DNA from: Rhinopithecus roxellana
Lineage: Eukaryota; Chordata; Mammalia; Primates; Cercopithecidae
Reading direction: 5' to 3'
Length of the DNA: 64,000 bases
NCBI RefSeq assembly: GCF_007565055.1
Contig: NC_044554.1
Location: 20,686,921-20,750,920, forward strand
The notes under the pieces are model-generated. The model did no database searches. It was given only the letters and a program-made list of their open reading frames with translations, and had not been told where the DNA came from. Within the stretch, counting starts at the first letter, position 1. Every line of letters begins with the position of its first letter. The position numbers were made by a program, and so were the translations under genes. Positions 46,378 to 58,604 of the stretch are shown here, one piece after another.

Positions 46378-46672
46378 TCTTTCTTTTTGGGCATGGGAGG
46401 ATAGTCTTGCTCCACCGCCCAGGCTGGAGTGCAGTGGTAATCATTGCTCATTGTAACCTTGAACTCCTGGGCTCAAGTGATTTTCCTGCGGCTCAGCCTC
46501 TCAAGTAGTTGGGAACTTGGACTGCAGGAGCATGCCACCACACCAGGTTAATTTTTGTATTTTTTCCTTTTAAAGATAGAGTCTCACTATGTTGCCCAGG
46601 CTGGTCTTAAATCCCTGGGCTCTTGGCCTCCCACAGTGCTGGAATTACAGGCATGAACCACCACACCCAGCC
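46378..46672 (-). repeat. AluJ, antisense
   Basis: Complete but diverged antisense Alu ('ccgcccaggctggagtgcagtggtaatcattgctcattgtaaccttgaactcctgggctcaagtg' is AluJ-like). A decayed target-site duplication is visible: 'taattcttatgtatttct' at 46,363-46,380 and 'taattcttacatacctct' at 46,673-46,690. Confidence 0.93.
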
Positions 46673-46691
46673 TAATTCTTACATACCTCTA

Positions 46692-47543
46692 ATCAAATAG
46701 AAAAAAGTTGTAAACAGCACTTTTCAGTCAAATAAAGGGTCAACTTCCATTTTTTATGGATTATGTAACTCACATTAGACTACAGGCAGTTAATATAAAA
46801 ATGAGCCTCACAAAAGTCAAACAGCTTCCTGTTACTTTTAAGCTATATAGGAATATTAGCCTTAGTTTAGTTACAGAGAATAAAAACTCATTTAATGAAC
46901 CTCCATAAAGATGATTTCATTTTAAGAATACAAAGAATGTAATGCATTAGAATTATTGAAAGTGTAGCTGACCCTGATGGAAACTGGAATACCATGAAAC
47001 AGTTTTCTTTCTCACTGATTCCCTCTCCTAGGCTTCATGTTCTCTCTGATCTCAAAATGTTCCTTAATGCCCATTCTCTGTTTATTGTCTTCTTTTTTGC
47101 AGACCAGTTCATTATTGCTGCTCAAAAGTGGCAGCCTTGGTCCCTGATCCTTCTCAAAGTAAACTCATCACAACTCTTTTGTCTCATATCCAAATACTTA
47201 GGTTGGAAAATCTGTTTTGGCGGCTTATTTACTATAAACTGGTCATCTGGATCTAGAGGGAATGAGGGGTGCTGATGGTAACAGGAGTTGATGAAAAAGT
47301 ACTTATGCAAGCTTACTGATTCCAGACTGTTTGAGGGATAAGTTCTCCAAGATGGGGCACAGGTTAGGAGGAAATAATTGGCTTCACAGTAAAGAAGGAA
47401 TTATAAAATAGTATCAATAAATCAACTGAGTTGATTACTACTTTGGGGAAAAAATTCATAATGAATGTCCAATTTACTGATGACATGCTATTTGTTAATC
47501 ATGTATTAAAACTACTTTCCTAAACACAAATTTTATGTATTTA
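46692..47543. other. Unassigned sequence
   Basis: No named repeat. A 93-codon plus-strand frame (46,994-47,275) has no recognisable domain, and a 62-codon frame overlaps it on the other strand. Confidence 0.4.
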
Positions 47544-47548
47544 TGAAC

Positions 47549-47920
47549 GATATAGTTAGACTTTGTGTCCCTACCCAAATCGCATCTTGAACTGTAATCC
47601 CCAGGTGTTGAGGGAGAGACTTGGTGGGAGGTGACTGGATCATGGGAACGGTTTCCTCCATACTATTATCGTGATTGTGAGTGAGTTCTTGCTAGATCTG
47701 ATGATTTTATAAGGGGCTCTTTCTCTTTGCTTTCTACACATGCTTTCTCCACTGCTGCCATGTAATACATGCCTGCTTCTCCTTCCACCACAATTGTAAG
47801 TTTCCCGAGGCCTCCCTAGCCATGAGGACCTGTGAGTCAAGTAAACCTCTTTTCTTTATTAATTACCCTGTCTCGGGTAATATCTTTATAATAAAGCAGT
47901 GTGAGAATGAACTAATACAA
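47549..47920 (+). repeat. MaLR solo LTR (THE1/MST class), sense
   Basis: 'gatatagttagactttgtgtccctacccaaatcgcatcttgaactgtaatcccc', 'gagacttggtgggaggtgactggatcatggga', 'gattttataaggggctctttctc', 'ttgtaagtttcccgaggcctccctagccatg', 'aagtaaacctcttttctttattaattaccc', and the end 'gagaatgaactaatacaa'. Flanked by a perfect 5-base duplication 'tgaac' (47,544-47,548 and 47,921-47,925), as expected for this group. No internal region. Confidence 0.93.
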
Positions 47921-47925
47921 TGAAC

Positions 47926-50384
47926 AATATTGACACTGAGTGGAGAAGTATGACTCCTGTTCTAATTTAAATTTACTACACTAAATTATCTGAACATCTC
48001 AACTAAAGTGTCTAGGGCACATTTTTGAGGGATGACGATTAAACGGGATCCTTCAAAATATGAAAGATAATCTATGATCAATTTTTATGACAGTATCTTA
48101 AGTTTTTATAGCACTTTACAATACTGAACAGTTTGCAGAACTTAAATTGTTTCCTAGTTATTATAGTACCCCTAGACTCTGAGAGTTCTACTAGATCCAG
48201 AGATATTGTTATCTATTGGATTCATTGACCTTCTTGTACTTGTGAAACATAAATTCCATGCAAGTCTAGTAGAATATATTTTTCTCTAGGAGGCTAAAAA
48301 TAAACATGTGTTCAAAAGAATATAAATAATTTTGAGAACATTTAATATGATAGGAAAAAACCCTAAATTTCAAAATTAGAGCTTTTTTGTTCAGTTTGTT
48401 TTTTCTTTTCCAAATTCCAACCAGGTGGCTCCAATGGCACGTCCAAGCTCTATGAGTGCTGTTTAGTCCTCACTAAGGGCACTGAAACACAATAAACCAC
48501 GTTAGAAAAATGTGTAATTACCATTTATTGATGCAAGACTGTTTGGCTAGGGCACACCCAAGAAGAGAAGCCATAATACAGTTACCACTCTCTATTGACA
48601 AGGAAAGGGTTTTTGTTTCTATTTTTAATGTGATGTTTTATTTCCTTTGACTTTTTCTTTGTCTTTTTAAATTGTGTCCTGTTTGTTTTAAAGAAGAGCT
48701 CTATTTTTTCTAAGCATTTTTTAAATGTCAGTTAAAATTCACTAAATTAATGCTAGGATATTTGTTGAATTAACTATTTTTAAGCTGATGTCAGAAGATA
48801 CTGATACCAGAGGATACTAATGCAGTATAATCTGCTCTTTGTACCATACCTACTCCCACCCCAAACATGCACCCCAAATATGCACATCTGGTTGTGTCTC
48901 ATTTCCCAGTCTTTGCTACTTGTTTATATATTTTAACTTGTAAATCTATGAGGAAGAGATAATGCATTCATACCTATAAAGAACAACATTTGTAGTCAGT
49001 ACTCAGATGTGCTTTTAAATATTTTAGATTATTTTGGAAACCAGCCATGGGGAAATTAGGATATGATGTAAGACACCCCACAGGTTGGTTAAGTACCAAG
49101 ACTTTAGGATACTAAGAGTTCGTCTGTAAGCCCTTCAGTGTTGTTCAAAGGCATAAACATCAAGAGCTGGAAAAGAATGATTTAATTGAACATGAGGGAG
49201 ATAACAGTAGATTTAATTAATCCCATTTTTCTTCTGCATGGTATTGGTCACAGTAGACACAGGCCAAATGCATATTTGCAGTGATTCCAATATAAAAGTT
49301 CTTTTACCCAAGTTTTTCTTCCTCCATTCCTTGAAAATATTAAATTATAAGTAAAAATGAAATGTTGGAGTAAATATTATGAAGTGTGCAAGTACAGTAA
49401 ACCCTGAGTTTTTTGATCATCAAGAAAGGAAATCAGGTACCATAACCACAGATAATAGCTGGAGTTTATAAATGACAACAAATTAATTGTGAGATTTTAC
49501 ACATACATGACATAAGAGAGTCTAAAGAATAAATTAAAGCAGAATATGAGATAAAAAGAAAAATCATAAAATAAACTCTGGACTTTGATTATTGGTATAT
49601 AAAAGAAAAGTCGACAAAAAAACATATCTGTTTTAAACCCATTACTTAAGAGACTCAAATGGATTACCCTTCTCAGGCCTGAAACCTGCATTTTAGGAAG
49701 TTGTCACTATTCAGCATTTGTGCTTTGGCTAAATAATTGAACAATCATAGTAGTGAACTGGGGAAAAAAGGTGTCAACATGATCTAGTCGTATTATATTA
49801 AAATATTCAGTTTATAATTACTAGTATAAATTAAATAACTATTACAATAACCATGCTTATATAACAAAACAAATTGTATATATGGACATATATGCACTTT
49901 TAGCATTTTAAGGCTCACATGAATTCTTAGTTCCACCATGTGTTTTTACAGATGAGGAGCTGAAAGAAATACTCTTGTACTTCTTGTCATACTTTATCTA
50001 CTCATCATTTTGCAGCATTGATTTTCAATTTGTCCTGGCTTTACAGTCCAGGGTGTGAAGAATATCTTTTACACTGCCTTGAATTTATTTCATCCTGCTT
50101 TATTTTTTGTGGAATTTAATCAAAATTTATATAAGGCTTCTGCTGTTTCTATTTTCTGGTTCTGACTTGAGAGTTGGATGTTAGAGTTTTACATGAACCA
50201 TAAAGGTATAAATTGTTGTGTGAAGCCTTTAATCACATTAACTATCTTATTCATCAAAGTCCTGACAAACTCACCATATTGCTTAAAATTTAGCATACTA
50301 CTTCTTTTTGGTTTTAAGAAATTGAAAATTAACTAGTTAGTGGTAACTCTCTTGTCTAGTAAAGAATAACAATCTAACATCAGA
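47926..50384. other. 2.5 kb unassigned sequence
   Basis: No confidently named repeat, exon or RNA gene. Confidence 0.4.
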
Positions 50385-50730
50385 GGCCAGATGCAGTGGC
50401 TCACGCCTGCAATCCCAATACTTTGGGAGGCCAAAGTGGGCAGATCACTTGAGCCCAGGAGTTTGAGACCAGCCTGGGCAGCATGGCAAAACCCTATCTA
50501 TAAAAAAACTACAAAAATTACATTAGCCGGCATAGTGGTGACTGCGTGTAGTCCCAGTCTTGGGAGGCTGAGGTGAAAGGATGACTTGAGCCTGTGAGGT
50601 GGAGGTTACAGTGAGCCAAGACTGACTACCGCACTTCAGCCTAGGTGAGAGAACCAGACCTTGTTAAAATAAAATAAAATAAAATAAAGTACAATAAAAT
50701 AAAATAAATAAAAAAGAAGGAAAAGAAAAG
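50385..50730 (+). repeat. AluJ, sense, with (AAAAT)n tail
   Basis: Diverged complete sense Alu ('ggccagatgcagtggctcacgcctgcaatcccaatactttgggagg...gatgacttgagcctgtgaggtggaggttacagtgagcc'), ending in a tail that became an AAAAT microsatellite at about 50,668-50,712. Confidence 0.92.
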
Positions 50731-50734
50731 CAAA

Positions 50735-51210
50735 TTGTGTTTCTGTTACGACTTCCCAAATACTTCCACAGCTTTGCCCATCCATAGGTTGTCTCACCAG
50801 TCTATTACAAACTTAATTCTCATTGTCATACTTATTAACTGTTGAAGCTTAATGTCAGAAGGTACTACAGACTCCGTTCCATTAATGAGCAATGCCCCTG
50901 ACATTCCAAATCTCTAACTGGTTTACAGAGGTGCTCCTCTCTATCACCAAGACTGCAACTGTTTGCCACCACCGTGTCCTGGATTTTGTTTCTTTAAGAT
51001 CAACACTTGACCTCTGAGCTAGGAGGAGTCCTTCATAACGTTACGTATACTCCATCTTAAAACATTCCCATCAGATTGAGGTTGATATGTTAGCCTCTTA
51101 AACTCTCATCTTTCTCATCTTTCCTATTTATGTCTCATACCAATTCTCACTGTTATTTTTCTCAGTAAGCTTTTGTTTTATAAACACACTGTCTTCCTCT
51201 AAGCATATCA
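50735..51210. other. Unassigned sequence
   Basis: No recognised element. Confidence 0.4.
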
Positions 51211-51214
51211 TCAA

Positions 51215-51262
51215 AAATTAGCTGGGTGTGATGGCTCAGGCCTATAGTCCCAGCTTCTATGT
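51215..51262 (+). repeat. Short Alu fragment, sense
   Basis: 'aaattagctgggtgtgatggctcaggcctatagtcccagct' matches the start of the Alu right arm and then stops. Confidence 0.6.
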
Positions 51263-51341
51263 TTCAAGTTCTTGAGACAAGGTCACTGTGTTAAAATGTA
51301 ACATGGATTAGTATAATTACAAGTAAGATTTTATGAACAAG

Positions 51342-51728
51342 TGCTTTGTGATCTCTCCACAGAGATGGAATGGACCACCTCCCAGTTAACAGATCCAATG
51401 CGGAGACTGATGATAGGACACGTGACAAGAGAATTTTAAAGGTTTATTACTCACACAAGGGCCTTCTGGGGAGAGCAGGTTAAGTGCAAACCAATGTGGA
51501 ATGGCAAGAACAGGGAGTAGAGAATATATTGGGCCTTTACAGTAGCTAGAGGCTGGAGCTGGAGAAGGGACTCATGCAGCATTAGGGACACAGGATAAAA
51601 TTTACTACCAGGACCAACAGCTCAGGAGCAACACTGGTTTTCCTTTAATAAAAAAAAGTACCAGATGTATGGTGATGGGGAAGGAAAGGGTAGAAGCCTA
51701 AATGCTAAGTGCTGTCATAAATGGGTCA
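51342..51728 (-). repeat. Candidate solo LTR of unknown family, antisense
   Basis: The minus strand begins TG ('tgacccatttatgacagc'), ends CA ('gatcacaaagca') and is flanked by near-identical 5-mers, 'acaag' (51,337-51,341) and 'acaat' (51,729-51,733). On the minus strand an AATAAA (plus-strand 51,443-51,448) lies about 100 bases before the end, as in an LTR's polyadenylation signal. Its length near 390 bases fits a solo LTR. I recognise no named family, so this is a structural inference. Confidence 0.45.
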
Positions 51729-51750
51729 ACAATCAAACAAAAATCAAATT

Positions 51751-51926
51751 AGCCCATTGCAGTGGCTCACACCTGTAGTCTCAGCTATTGGGGAGGCTAA
51801 GGTGGGAAGAATACGTAAGCCTAGGAGTTCAAGGCTTCAGTGAATCATGATTGCACCACTGCACTCCAGCCTGAGTGACAGAGACCCTATCTCTAAAAAA
51901 CAAACAAACAAACAAACAAACACAAA
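51751..51926 (+). repeat. FRAM or Alu right-arm monomer, sense, with (CAAA)n tail
   Basis: A single monomer: 'cagtggctcacacctgtagtctcagctattggggaggctaaggtggg...caaggcttcagtgaatcatgattgcaccactgcactccagcctgagtgacagagaccct', then a CAAA microsatellite (about 51,898-51,924). One monomer with right-arm text fits FRAM; an Alu with an inter-arm deletion is the alternative. Confidence 0.8.
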
Positions 51927-51934
51927 AGAAAACA

Positions 51935-52714
51935 GGAAAACAACCACCAAGTGGAATTGTACTATTTTATCAATATTGGAAAAAGACGTGTATGTATGTC
52001 TACTCTCTCTATATGTATGTTTATATATATATTACGTATGTCTTAACTAAGTGAATTCAAACGTGTATAGAAAAAGCTCTTAATTATGTCTTTCCTGATA
52101 AAACACTTCACCAAACATTCATGTTTCTGAATTCCATCATATTATGAGAATATTCATTAAAATTTGGCCCTGATATACATTAAATAAGTGGATTATGCTA
52201 TATATACTGGCTTACTGAGTAAATTTATAAAATAACTATATAAGAGAATTAAGCATAAATTCTAAATAGGTTTAATAATTAGAATTGATTATGCAGAATT
52301 GTTGGTGCATTCCTTTCTCTAATTCAGGGCAATAGGATAGAAGGCCCACGGAGGTCATGGACACTTTCCCAAGATCTGTAATGTGAAAACACCTGTCTTC
52401 TGGAATATGGAACACAATCTACAATAATTACTCCTAGGGGACTGACTATACAAGTGGACTTTGTGCCCTTGAGTAACTGAAGAGGCTCCTTCTAATAGAG
52501 GTCTTTGATATTCTTCACTCTGCTATGGAATTTGCTTTATGCAAGTTGCAAGCAGGTGAAAATTATAGTTTTCCAAAGTTGTTCAACAATTATAGATATA
52601 TTACTTATATAAATGTAGCTCATTAACAGAAACTAAAACTGTATTAATACTGTGATTCAAATATTTGAAAAAAGTGTTTAAAACTGCATATTTAATTTTT
52701 ATTGATATCTAGCA
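51935..52714. other. Unassigned sequence
   Basis: No named element. (TATG)-like patches lie near 51,990-52,040. Confidence 0.4.
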
Positions 52715-52721
52715 CCTAGAT

Positions 52722-53961
52722 CTTGTTTTCTTTTTTTTTAACTTTTATTTTAGATTCAGGAGTACACATGCAAGTTTGCTGTATAGGTAAACTCATGTCA
52801 TGAGGTTTGTAGTACAGATTATTTCTGTTACCCAGGTATTAAGCACAGATTATTTCTGTTACCCAGGTATTAAGTTCCTCATTGTCTCCCTCCTTCTACC
52901 CTCCACCCTCTGAAAGGCTCCCGTGCCTGTTGTTCTCCTCCATGTGCCCATGTGTTCTCATTATTTAGCCCCCACTTATAATTGAGAACATGCAGTATTT
53001 TGTTTTCTGGTCCTGTATTAGTTTGCTAAGGATAATAGAGTCCAGTTCCATCCATGTTCTTGCGAAGGACATGATCTAGTTCTCTTTTATGGCCACATAG
53101 GATTCCATGATTTATATGTATCACATTTTCTTTTTCCAGTCTAACATTGCTGGGCATTTCTGTCGATTCTGTGTCTTTGCTATTGTGAATAGTGCTGCAG
53201 TGAACATGTGTGTGCGTGTGTCTTCATGACAGAATGATTTATATTTCTTTGGGTATATACCCAGTAATGAGATTTCTGGGTTGAATGATAGTTCTCTTTT
53301 GGGATAACTGACTAGTCATGTGGAAGATTGAAACTGGACCCCTTCCTTGTACTCTAGAGAAAAATCAACTCAAGGTGGATCAAAGACTTAAATATAAAAT
53401 GTAAAACTACAGAAAACATAGAAGACAACCTAGGCAATACCATTCTGGACATAGGAACAGACAAAGATTTCATGATAAAGATGCCAAAAGCAATTGCAAT
53501 AGAAGAAAAAATGGACACATGGGATCTAATCAAACTAAAGAGCTTCTGCACAGCAAAAGAAACAATCAACAGAGTAAACAATCTAGAGAATGAAAGAAAA
53601 TTTTTGCAAACTTTGCATCTGACAAAGGTCTTTTGTCCAGCATCCATAAGGAGCTTAAATCTACAAGAAAAAAAAAAACAACCTCATTAAAAATGGGAAA
53701 AGGACATGAACAGACACTTCTTACAAGAAGATATACTTGGAGCCAACAATCATATGAGAAAACGCTCAATATCACTGATTGATAGAGAAATGCAAATCAA
53801 AACCACAATGAGATACCATCTCACATCAGTCAGAAGAGCAATTATTCAAAGTCAAAAAATAACAGATGCTGGTGAGGTTGCAGAGAAAAGGGAACACTTA
53901 TACACAGTTGGTGGGAATGTAAGTTAGCTCAACCATTGTGGTTGTGGCAATTCCTCAAAGT
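52722..53961 (-). mobile_element. 5'-truncated LINE-1 (older L1P) with 5' inversion
   Basis: The left part (52,730 to about 53,297) is antisense LINE-1 3' end: T-run, 3' UTR, then ORF2 end to 'tttgggtatatacccagtaatgagatttctgggtt'. At about 53,298 the strand flips: 'gggataactgactagtcatgtggaagattgaaactggacccc' onward is sense ORF2, running to 'ggcaattcctcaaagtccta'. The two parts adjoin in element coordinates, as expected for twin priming. The insertion is bounded by 'cctagatcttgttttct' (52,715-52,731) and 'cctaggtcttggtttct' (53,962-53,978). A 31-base tandem duplication sits in the 3' UTR (52,814-52,874). No coding capacity. Confidence 0.92.
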
Positions 53962-53978
53962 CCTAGGTCTTGGTTTCT

Positions 53979-55022
53979 AATGTCATTCTTCAGTAAAAGG
54001 AACCAGGGCTTTTCTGAGAAATGACTGAATCTAGGACTGGTACAGGAAATATATGAGATAAGTCTGGGACATCTTATAGTCCCAGGAACTAAGAAAGTGC
54101 TCACAAAAATAATATTAAAAAACCCATAATGATAGGGTATATTAAAGAGCTATGATAGCCAACCAAAAGAACTCCCGATGGCCAAAGAAAGAAAATGAAA
54201 GGAAGATAAATAAGGTAGTATTGGATTATAATCCAAAGTATAAAATAAGTATGCACAAATACATACTAATAGAAGTTAATTAATTAATTAAATAGAGGCG
54301 AACAGACAAATCTGTCACGCAAAAGAATTCCAAATAGCTTATCTAGATGCTCTACTCTTAATGAGGGGGAACATAATTCCCCTCTCCTTAAATATGGACT
54401 ACATATGGTGGCTTTCTACCTACCATACAGTATAGAAAATGAGAAAACAAAAGAGTAACTAAGTGGAGAAACTGCATGAACACTACATCAAGCTATGTCA
54501 TCAAGGTTAAAAACTGATAAGTGGTAAGTCATCCCCATAGTATGTATCTTTGTTATGATGTCATGAGAATGGTACTTTGCCTCTGTGAACTTTCCCTCCG
54601 AAACAAATTATTTCTGTGTAATCCAGAGAAATCGTCAGATAGATCCAAGTTATAGGACGCTCCACAAAGTATCTGACCAGTAATCCTCCAAACTCTTAAG
54701 GTCACTGAAAACAAGGAGAGTCCAAGAATATATCACAGCCTAAAAAGACATGACTTGCAAACCTAATGAAACATCCTGGATAGCATTTTGGAACCCCAAA
54801 AGAAACTGTAGAAAAAAAAACTGAGGAAATCTAAAGTAGAGGCTTTAGTTAATAATGACTCAATAGTAGTTCATTAATTGTGCCAAATGTATCAAACCAA
54901 TATAAGATATTAATAATAGGGGAAATTGAGTGTGGAGTGTGTGGAGAATCTCTGAAGTATCTTCATATTAATACAGCAAATCTAGAATGGTTGTAAAATG
55001 AAAAGCTTATTAAAAATACTTT
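53979..55022 (+). repeat. L1M (L1MC/MD/ME-like) 3' UTR, sense
   Basis: Long sense match to an old LINE-1 3' UTR: 'gggcttttctgagaaatgactgaatctaggactgg', 'gagataagtctgggacatctta', 'aagagctatgatagcc', 'gcgaacagacaaatctgtcac', 'ccaaatagcttatctagatgctc', 'gaatggtactttgcctctgtg', 'gtatctgaccagtaatcctccaaact', 'catcctggatagcattttggaacc', 'aatctagaatggttgtaaaatgaaaagcttattaaaa'. The younger inverted LINE-1 inserted at or just before its left edge. Confidence 0.8.
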
Positions 55023-55024
55023 TG

Positions 55025-56185
55025 GGTGAATGATCCACACATTGAAATATGTTTCCATAATGCATACTATTAAACTTTGAAAACATCATGCACATCATGT
55101 TTACTTTCTTTTAGAAAAAATCAAGAACTTCAGAATAATTTCTTTATATTTTAATATTTTGTTTAAAATATTAAATAAAATAATAGCATAGTGCTTTTAC
55201 CAAGGTTTTTAGAACAGATTTTATAATTAAACTATAAATTAAATGAATAAGCTTTTTTAGCAATGAACAGATGTGTGGTGTCCAATAACTCCCTGGATTT
55301 TTGACAATAGTCTAGGTACAATTGGGAATCTTTGTAATAGTATGATCATTAATTCTTGCAATAAATAATTCTAAAGTGGATTCTTTGTTTATTAAAAAGA
55401 TAGTTTTTAAATGAAAACTACACCCAAGGGTATTTCTAAGTTGTTTTAATTATTTCTTCTAAATATTACAGAATTTAAAGTCTTCCTCAAATGTGAAACG
55501 GGTTTATAATTTGAAAAAATGGTAAGCACTTTTTAAAAAATACTAAATCATTAAGTACTGAGTAGAGTACTTAACTTGTGTGATATTTATGTCATATATG
55601 GGTGAATATACATATATCATAGGTGTACAGTATTTGCAAATCCAAATATCATGTTCTTCCTAGGAGTTTAATTGCAGAAGTTAACTTATAGAGAGTTAAG
55701 AGATTAACTTCTCCAATTAATTTATTATGCAGATGCAAAAATTGGGAGCAACTGTGTGTAACTCTTATCAAATATTAATATTTAGATAAGCTGAGCTGAT
55801 TCTACCATTCAGTCTTTCTTGATTCACAGTTCAACACTCCTTCCACTCCATTTCATAGATCCAGTTAGCAGAGCAGTATCAATCAGCCATGTGGAAAACT
55901 GTGTAGAATGTGTTAAACAGAAGAATATTATACCACCAAATGAGTGAGTGATAATGTAACATCATTGGAACATGTGTTTTAAAGTACTTTTAATCATCCT
56001 GTAAGATTTAGATAATTCTTAGTTTGATTTATTTATCTTTGCTCTTTTTGTCTTTTAACCCCCACTGGAAATCCTTGTTGCATTTTTCTATTCTATTCAG
56101 TATTGCCTTTGAAAATAACTAGAAAAAAAAAAAAAGAGTTAGAGTATAAAATTTACATAGTTGGGATTTTCAGAGGCAAAACAGA
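55025..56185. other. Unassigned AT-rich sequence
   Basis: No recognised element. Confidence 0.4.
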
Positions 56186-56189
56186 ATCT

Positions 56190-56340
56190 TGGGAACAATT
56201 TATTCCTTCTCCTATATTTTAGAAATTGGAGAATAGAGTTTCAGAGAGATAAAGTGGCTGCCAGAATACATAAAACCACAAGGCTGGAATCTGGAACCTG
56301 GTTTCAACTCCTGGTCTTGAGCATTTGCATGATTTCTAGG
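56190..56340 (-). repeat. MIR SINE, antisense
   Basis: 'ttagaaattggagaatagagtttcagagagataaagtggctgccagaatacataaaaccacaaggctggaatctggaacctggtttcaactcctggtcttgagc' aligns with the antisense MIR core and tRNA-related head. Confidence 0.7.
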
Positions 56341-56344
56341 TAAT

Positions 56345-57675
56345 CTATAGAGAATATTGAAATTCTCTTCTCATGCACACTCACAGGCACACACACATTC
56401 ACAGTAACACGTACACAAAAATACCATGCAGCAACAGCTGTGATATTTTCTTCCAGACTGCTGTTTAGAAATAATTTACACAGATGCCAATTTTATATTT
56501 ATAGTCATGTAGTCTAATTCCTAGAATAGAAATATGAATACATTCTTTAAATGGCTGCCAAATATGTGTATATGTATGTAATTTGGAATATGTTATTCTT
56601 ACATTACATGAACAATTTTATAGTTGAGAATCTTCCTTTGCAAAGCATCAAGTCCCATTGACAGCCTTTCACTGATGTCCACTTTCAAAATTCATCTTAG
56701 TTCTTTAAACGGAGATTAAGCCACAATTCTCTAGGGTGTGTAAATTTAATGTTTAGTTACAGTTATTTAAAATTTTACCAGTCTTTAATAAATTACTACA
56801 TTGAATTAAAATAATTAAATTCAAATTCTTAATACTATTCAACCTTATTTGGTGATTAAATAACTCTGGAAAGAGCTATTATTTTTCTTTTTTGTGTACA
56901 TGTGAAATGTGTATGTGTTTGCATATGTTCTAGCAAACAATGACAGAAAACTTGTGGTAGGATACTTAGTGTATTCAATTAAAGGGTTGCATATTTGCAA
57001 AATGTTGAGAAGTATATATGAGGACTCTGAATTTTTCTCTTAATTCTTACAACTATTGTTTGAGGAGATAGGCCAAAAGCTCGCGTGGAGAGAGTATTCC
57101 ATTTGGCTATAAAGTGCCAGGAAAACAAAATTAATCTTACTCAATATTCATTCTGACTCATGCATTCTACACTGATCTCAGTCTTATCCTAGCACAGCAA
57201 AGTCATGTTTCTTTTTCTTTGGATGAATATTTTATGATGCCAAGTTGAAACCATAAAGAGTGAATTAATTAAAAGAAGAGACTTGGGATCACGTTCTGCC
57301 TAACAGTCCCTTAGGGATGCATTTTCATCAAGACTCCACCTAAAGGGGTACATGTTTTAAGAATTGCCTATTTCATTGCAAGCGTGGTGAAATGTATTAC
57401 TGGCATATTAAGTTTTGACTTTTTATGAACTTCATGCTCCCCTTCCTAATCTCATGTAATTAATATCACACACTGAAGAGAGTAAAAGTGGATTACAAAT
57501 TGGCACAAATATTAACCTCTATTTGTATTGTAGTTATCATGGCCATTCTAGCAGTTATGCAGAAGAAAAGGCATAGCTTTGTCTACAGGATGCCTGATTG
57601 GCTCATAAATCCGTAAGGTATCATGGAAGAAAAAGTCACATTGTTTCATGTGTTCATGTGTACCACAAATACTGC
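56345..57675. other. Unassigned sequence
   Basis: A CA-rich patch lies at about 56,373-56,416. No named repeat or gene. Confidence 0.4.
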
Positions 57676-57690
57676 ACACACATACACTTC

Positions 57691-57995
57691 TTTTTTTTCC
57701 TTTAAAATTTTTTGCCTTTTTAAAAATTATACTTTAAGTTCTAGGGTACATGTGCACAATGTGCAGGTTTGTTATATATGTATACATGCCCCCATGTTGG
57801 TTTGCTGCACCCATTAACTTGTCATTTACATTAGATATTTCTCCTAGTACTATCCCTCGGTCTTCCCCCCTCCCCATGACAGGCCCCAGTGTGTGATGTT
57901 CCCCGCCCTGTGTCCAAATGTTATCATTGTTCAATTCCCACCTATAAGTGAGAACATGTGGTGTTTGGTTTTCCATCCTTGTGATAGTTTGCTCA
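57691..57995 (-). mobile_element. 5'-truncated L1PA LINE-1, antisense
   Basis: About 305 bases of LINE-1 3' end: T-run, 'attatactttaagttctagggtacatgtgcacaatgtgcaggtttgttatatatgtatacatg', the C/T-rich antisense of the G-rich tract, 'cccagtgtgtgatgttcccc', 'cacctataagtgagaacatgtggtgtttggttttcc'. Bounded by the perfect 15-base duplication 'acacacatacacttc' (57,676-57,690 and 57,996-58,010). A typical heavily 5'-truncated retrotransposition product. Confidence 0.97.
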
Positions 57996-58224
57996 ACACA
58001 CATACACTTCTAAAGGATCATGATTTGTATTTCATGTAGAAACAAACTACATTAGAAATCAAGCTAATTATAGTGGACAAGGCTTGATCTGGGGTTGATT
58101 CTTATGTTTATCAAATAAGTCAAAATTTTCATATTCAATAACCAATTTTCAATTTTATTTCTTGGAAAGAGGGATGTATACCACTGTGAAAAGACTTTAT
58201 TACTTCAAGCTATACATATCTTTA

Positions 58225-58395
58225 ACCTTATCTTGAATCTGGCACAAGTAGTTGTAGGATCTTAGGCCAGATTTTCAACTTCTTGTAGACTCAGTTCTTT
58301 CTTTGCTAATAGAACTGACAACATTACTATGATTGTTTGCTAAGACAGTGGACATATGCAGCTGGTACAGTGATAGTGTATAATAAAATGTCAAG
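58225..58395 (+). repeat. MIR SINE, sense
   Basis: 'atctggcacaagtagttgtaggatcttaggccagattttcaacttcttgtagactcagttctttctttgctaatagaa' matches the MIR block 'ctagctgtgtgaccttgggcaagttacttaacctctctgtgcctcagtttcctcatctgtaaaa'. Confidence 0.6.
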
Positions 58396-58449
58396 GAATA
58401 AATAACAGCTACTCTCTTGAGAAATAATTTTACTATCATAGTGAAATTT

Positions 58450-58600
58450 TCTTGTTAGAATGCTTACTATTAAAGGTAAGGGCAGAATTATATCAGGATA
58501 TTCTATTGTAAGCAACTTGAGGACAGGGCCATGTCTGTTTATCTTTATATGAGTCCTGTACAGTCACTAGAAGACAATAGGCATGCTGTGTAATAAAATT
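58450..58600 (+). repeat. L2 LINE 3' end, sense
   Basis: 'tattgtaagcaacttgaggacagggccatgtctgtttatctttatatgagtcctgtacagtcactagaagacaataggcatgc' follows the L2 terminal block 'atgtaagctccatgagggcagggac...gtctgttttgttcactgctgtatcc...'. Confidence 0.7.
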
Positions 58601-58604
58601 AAAT

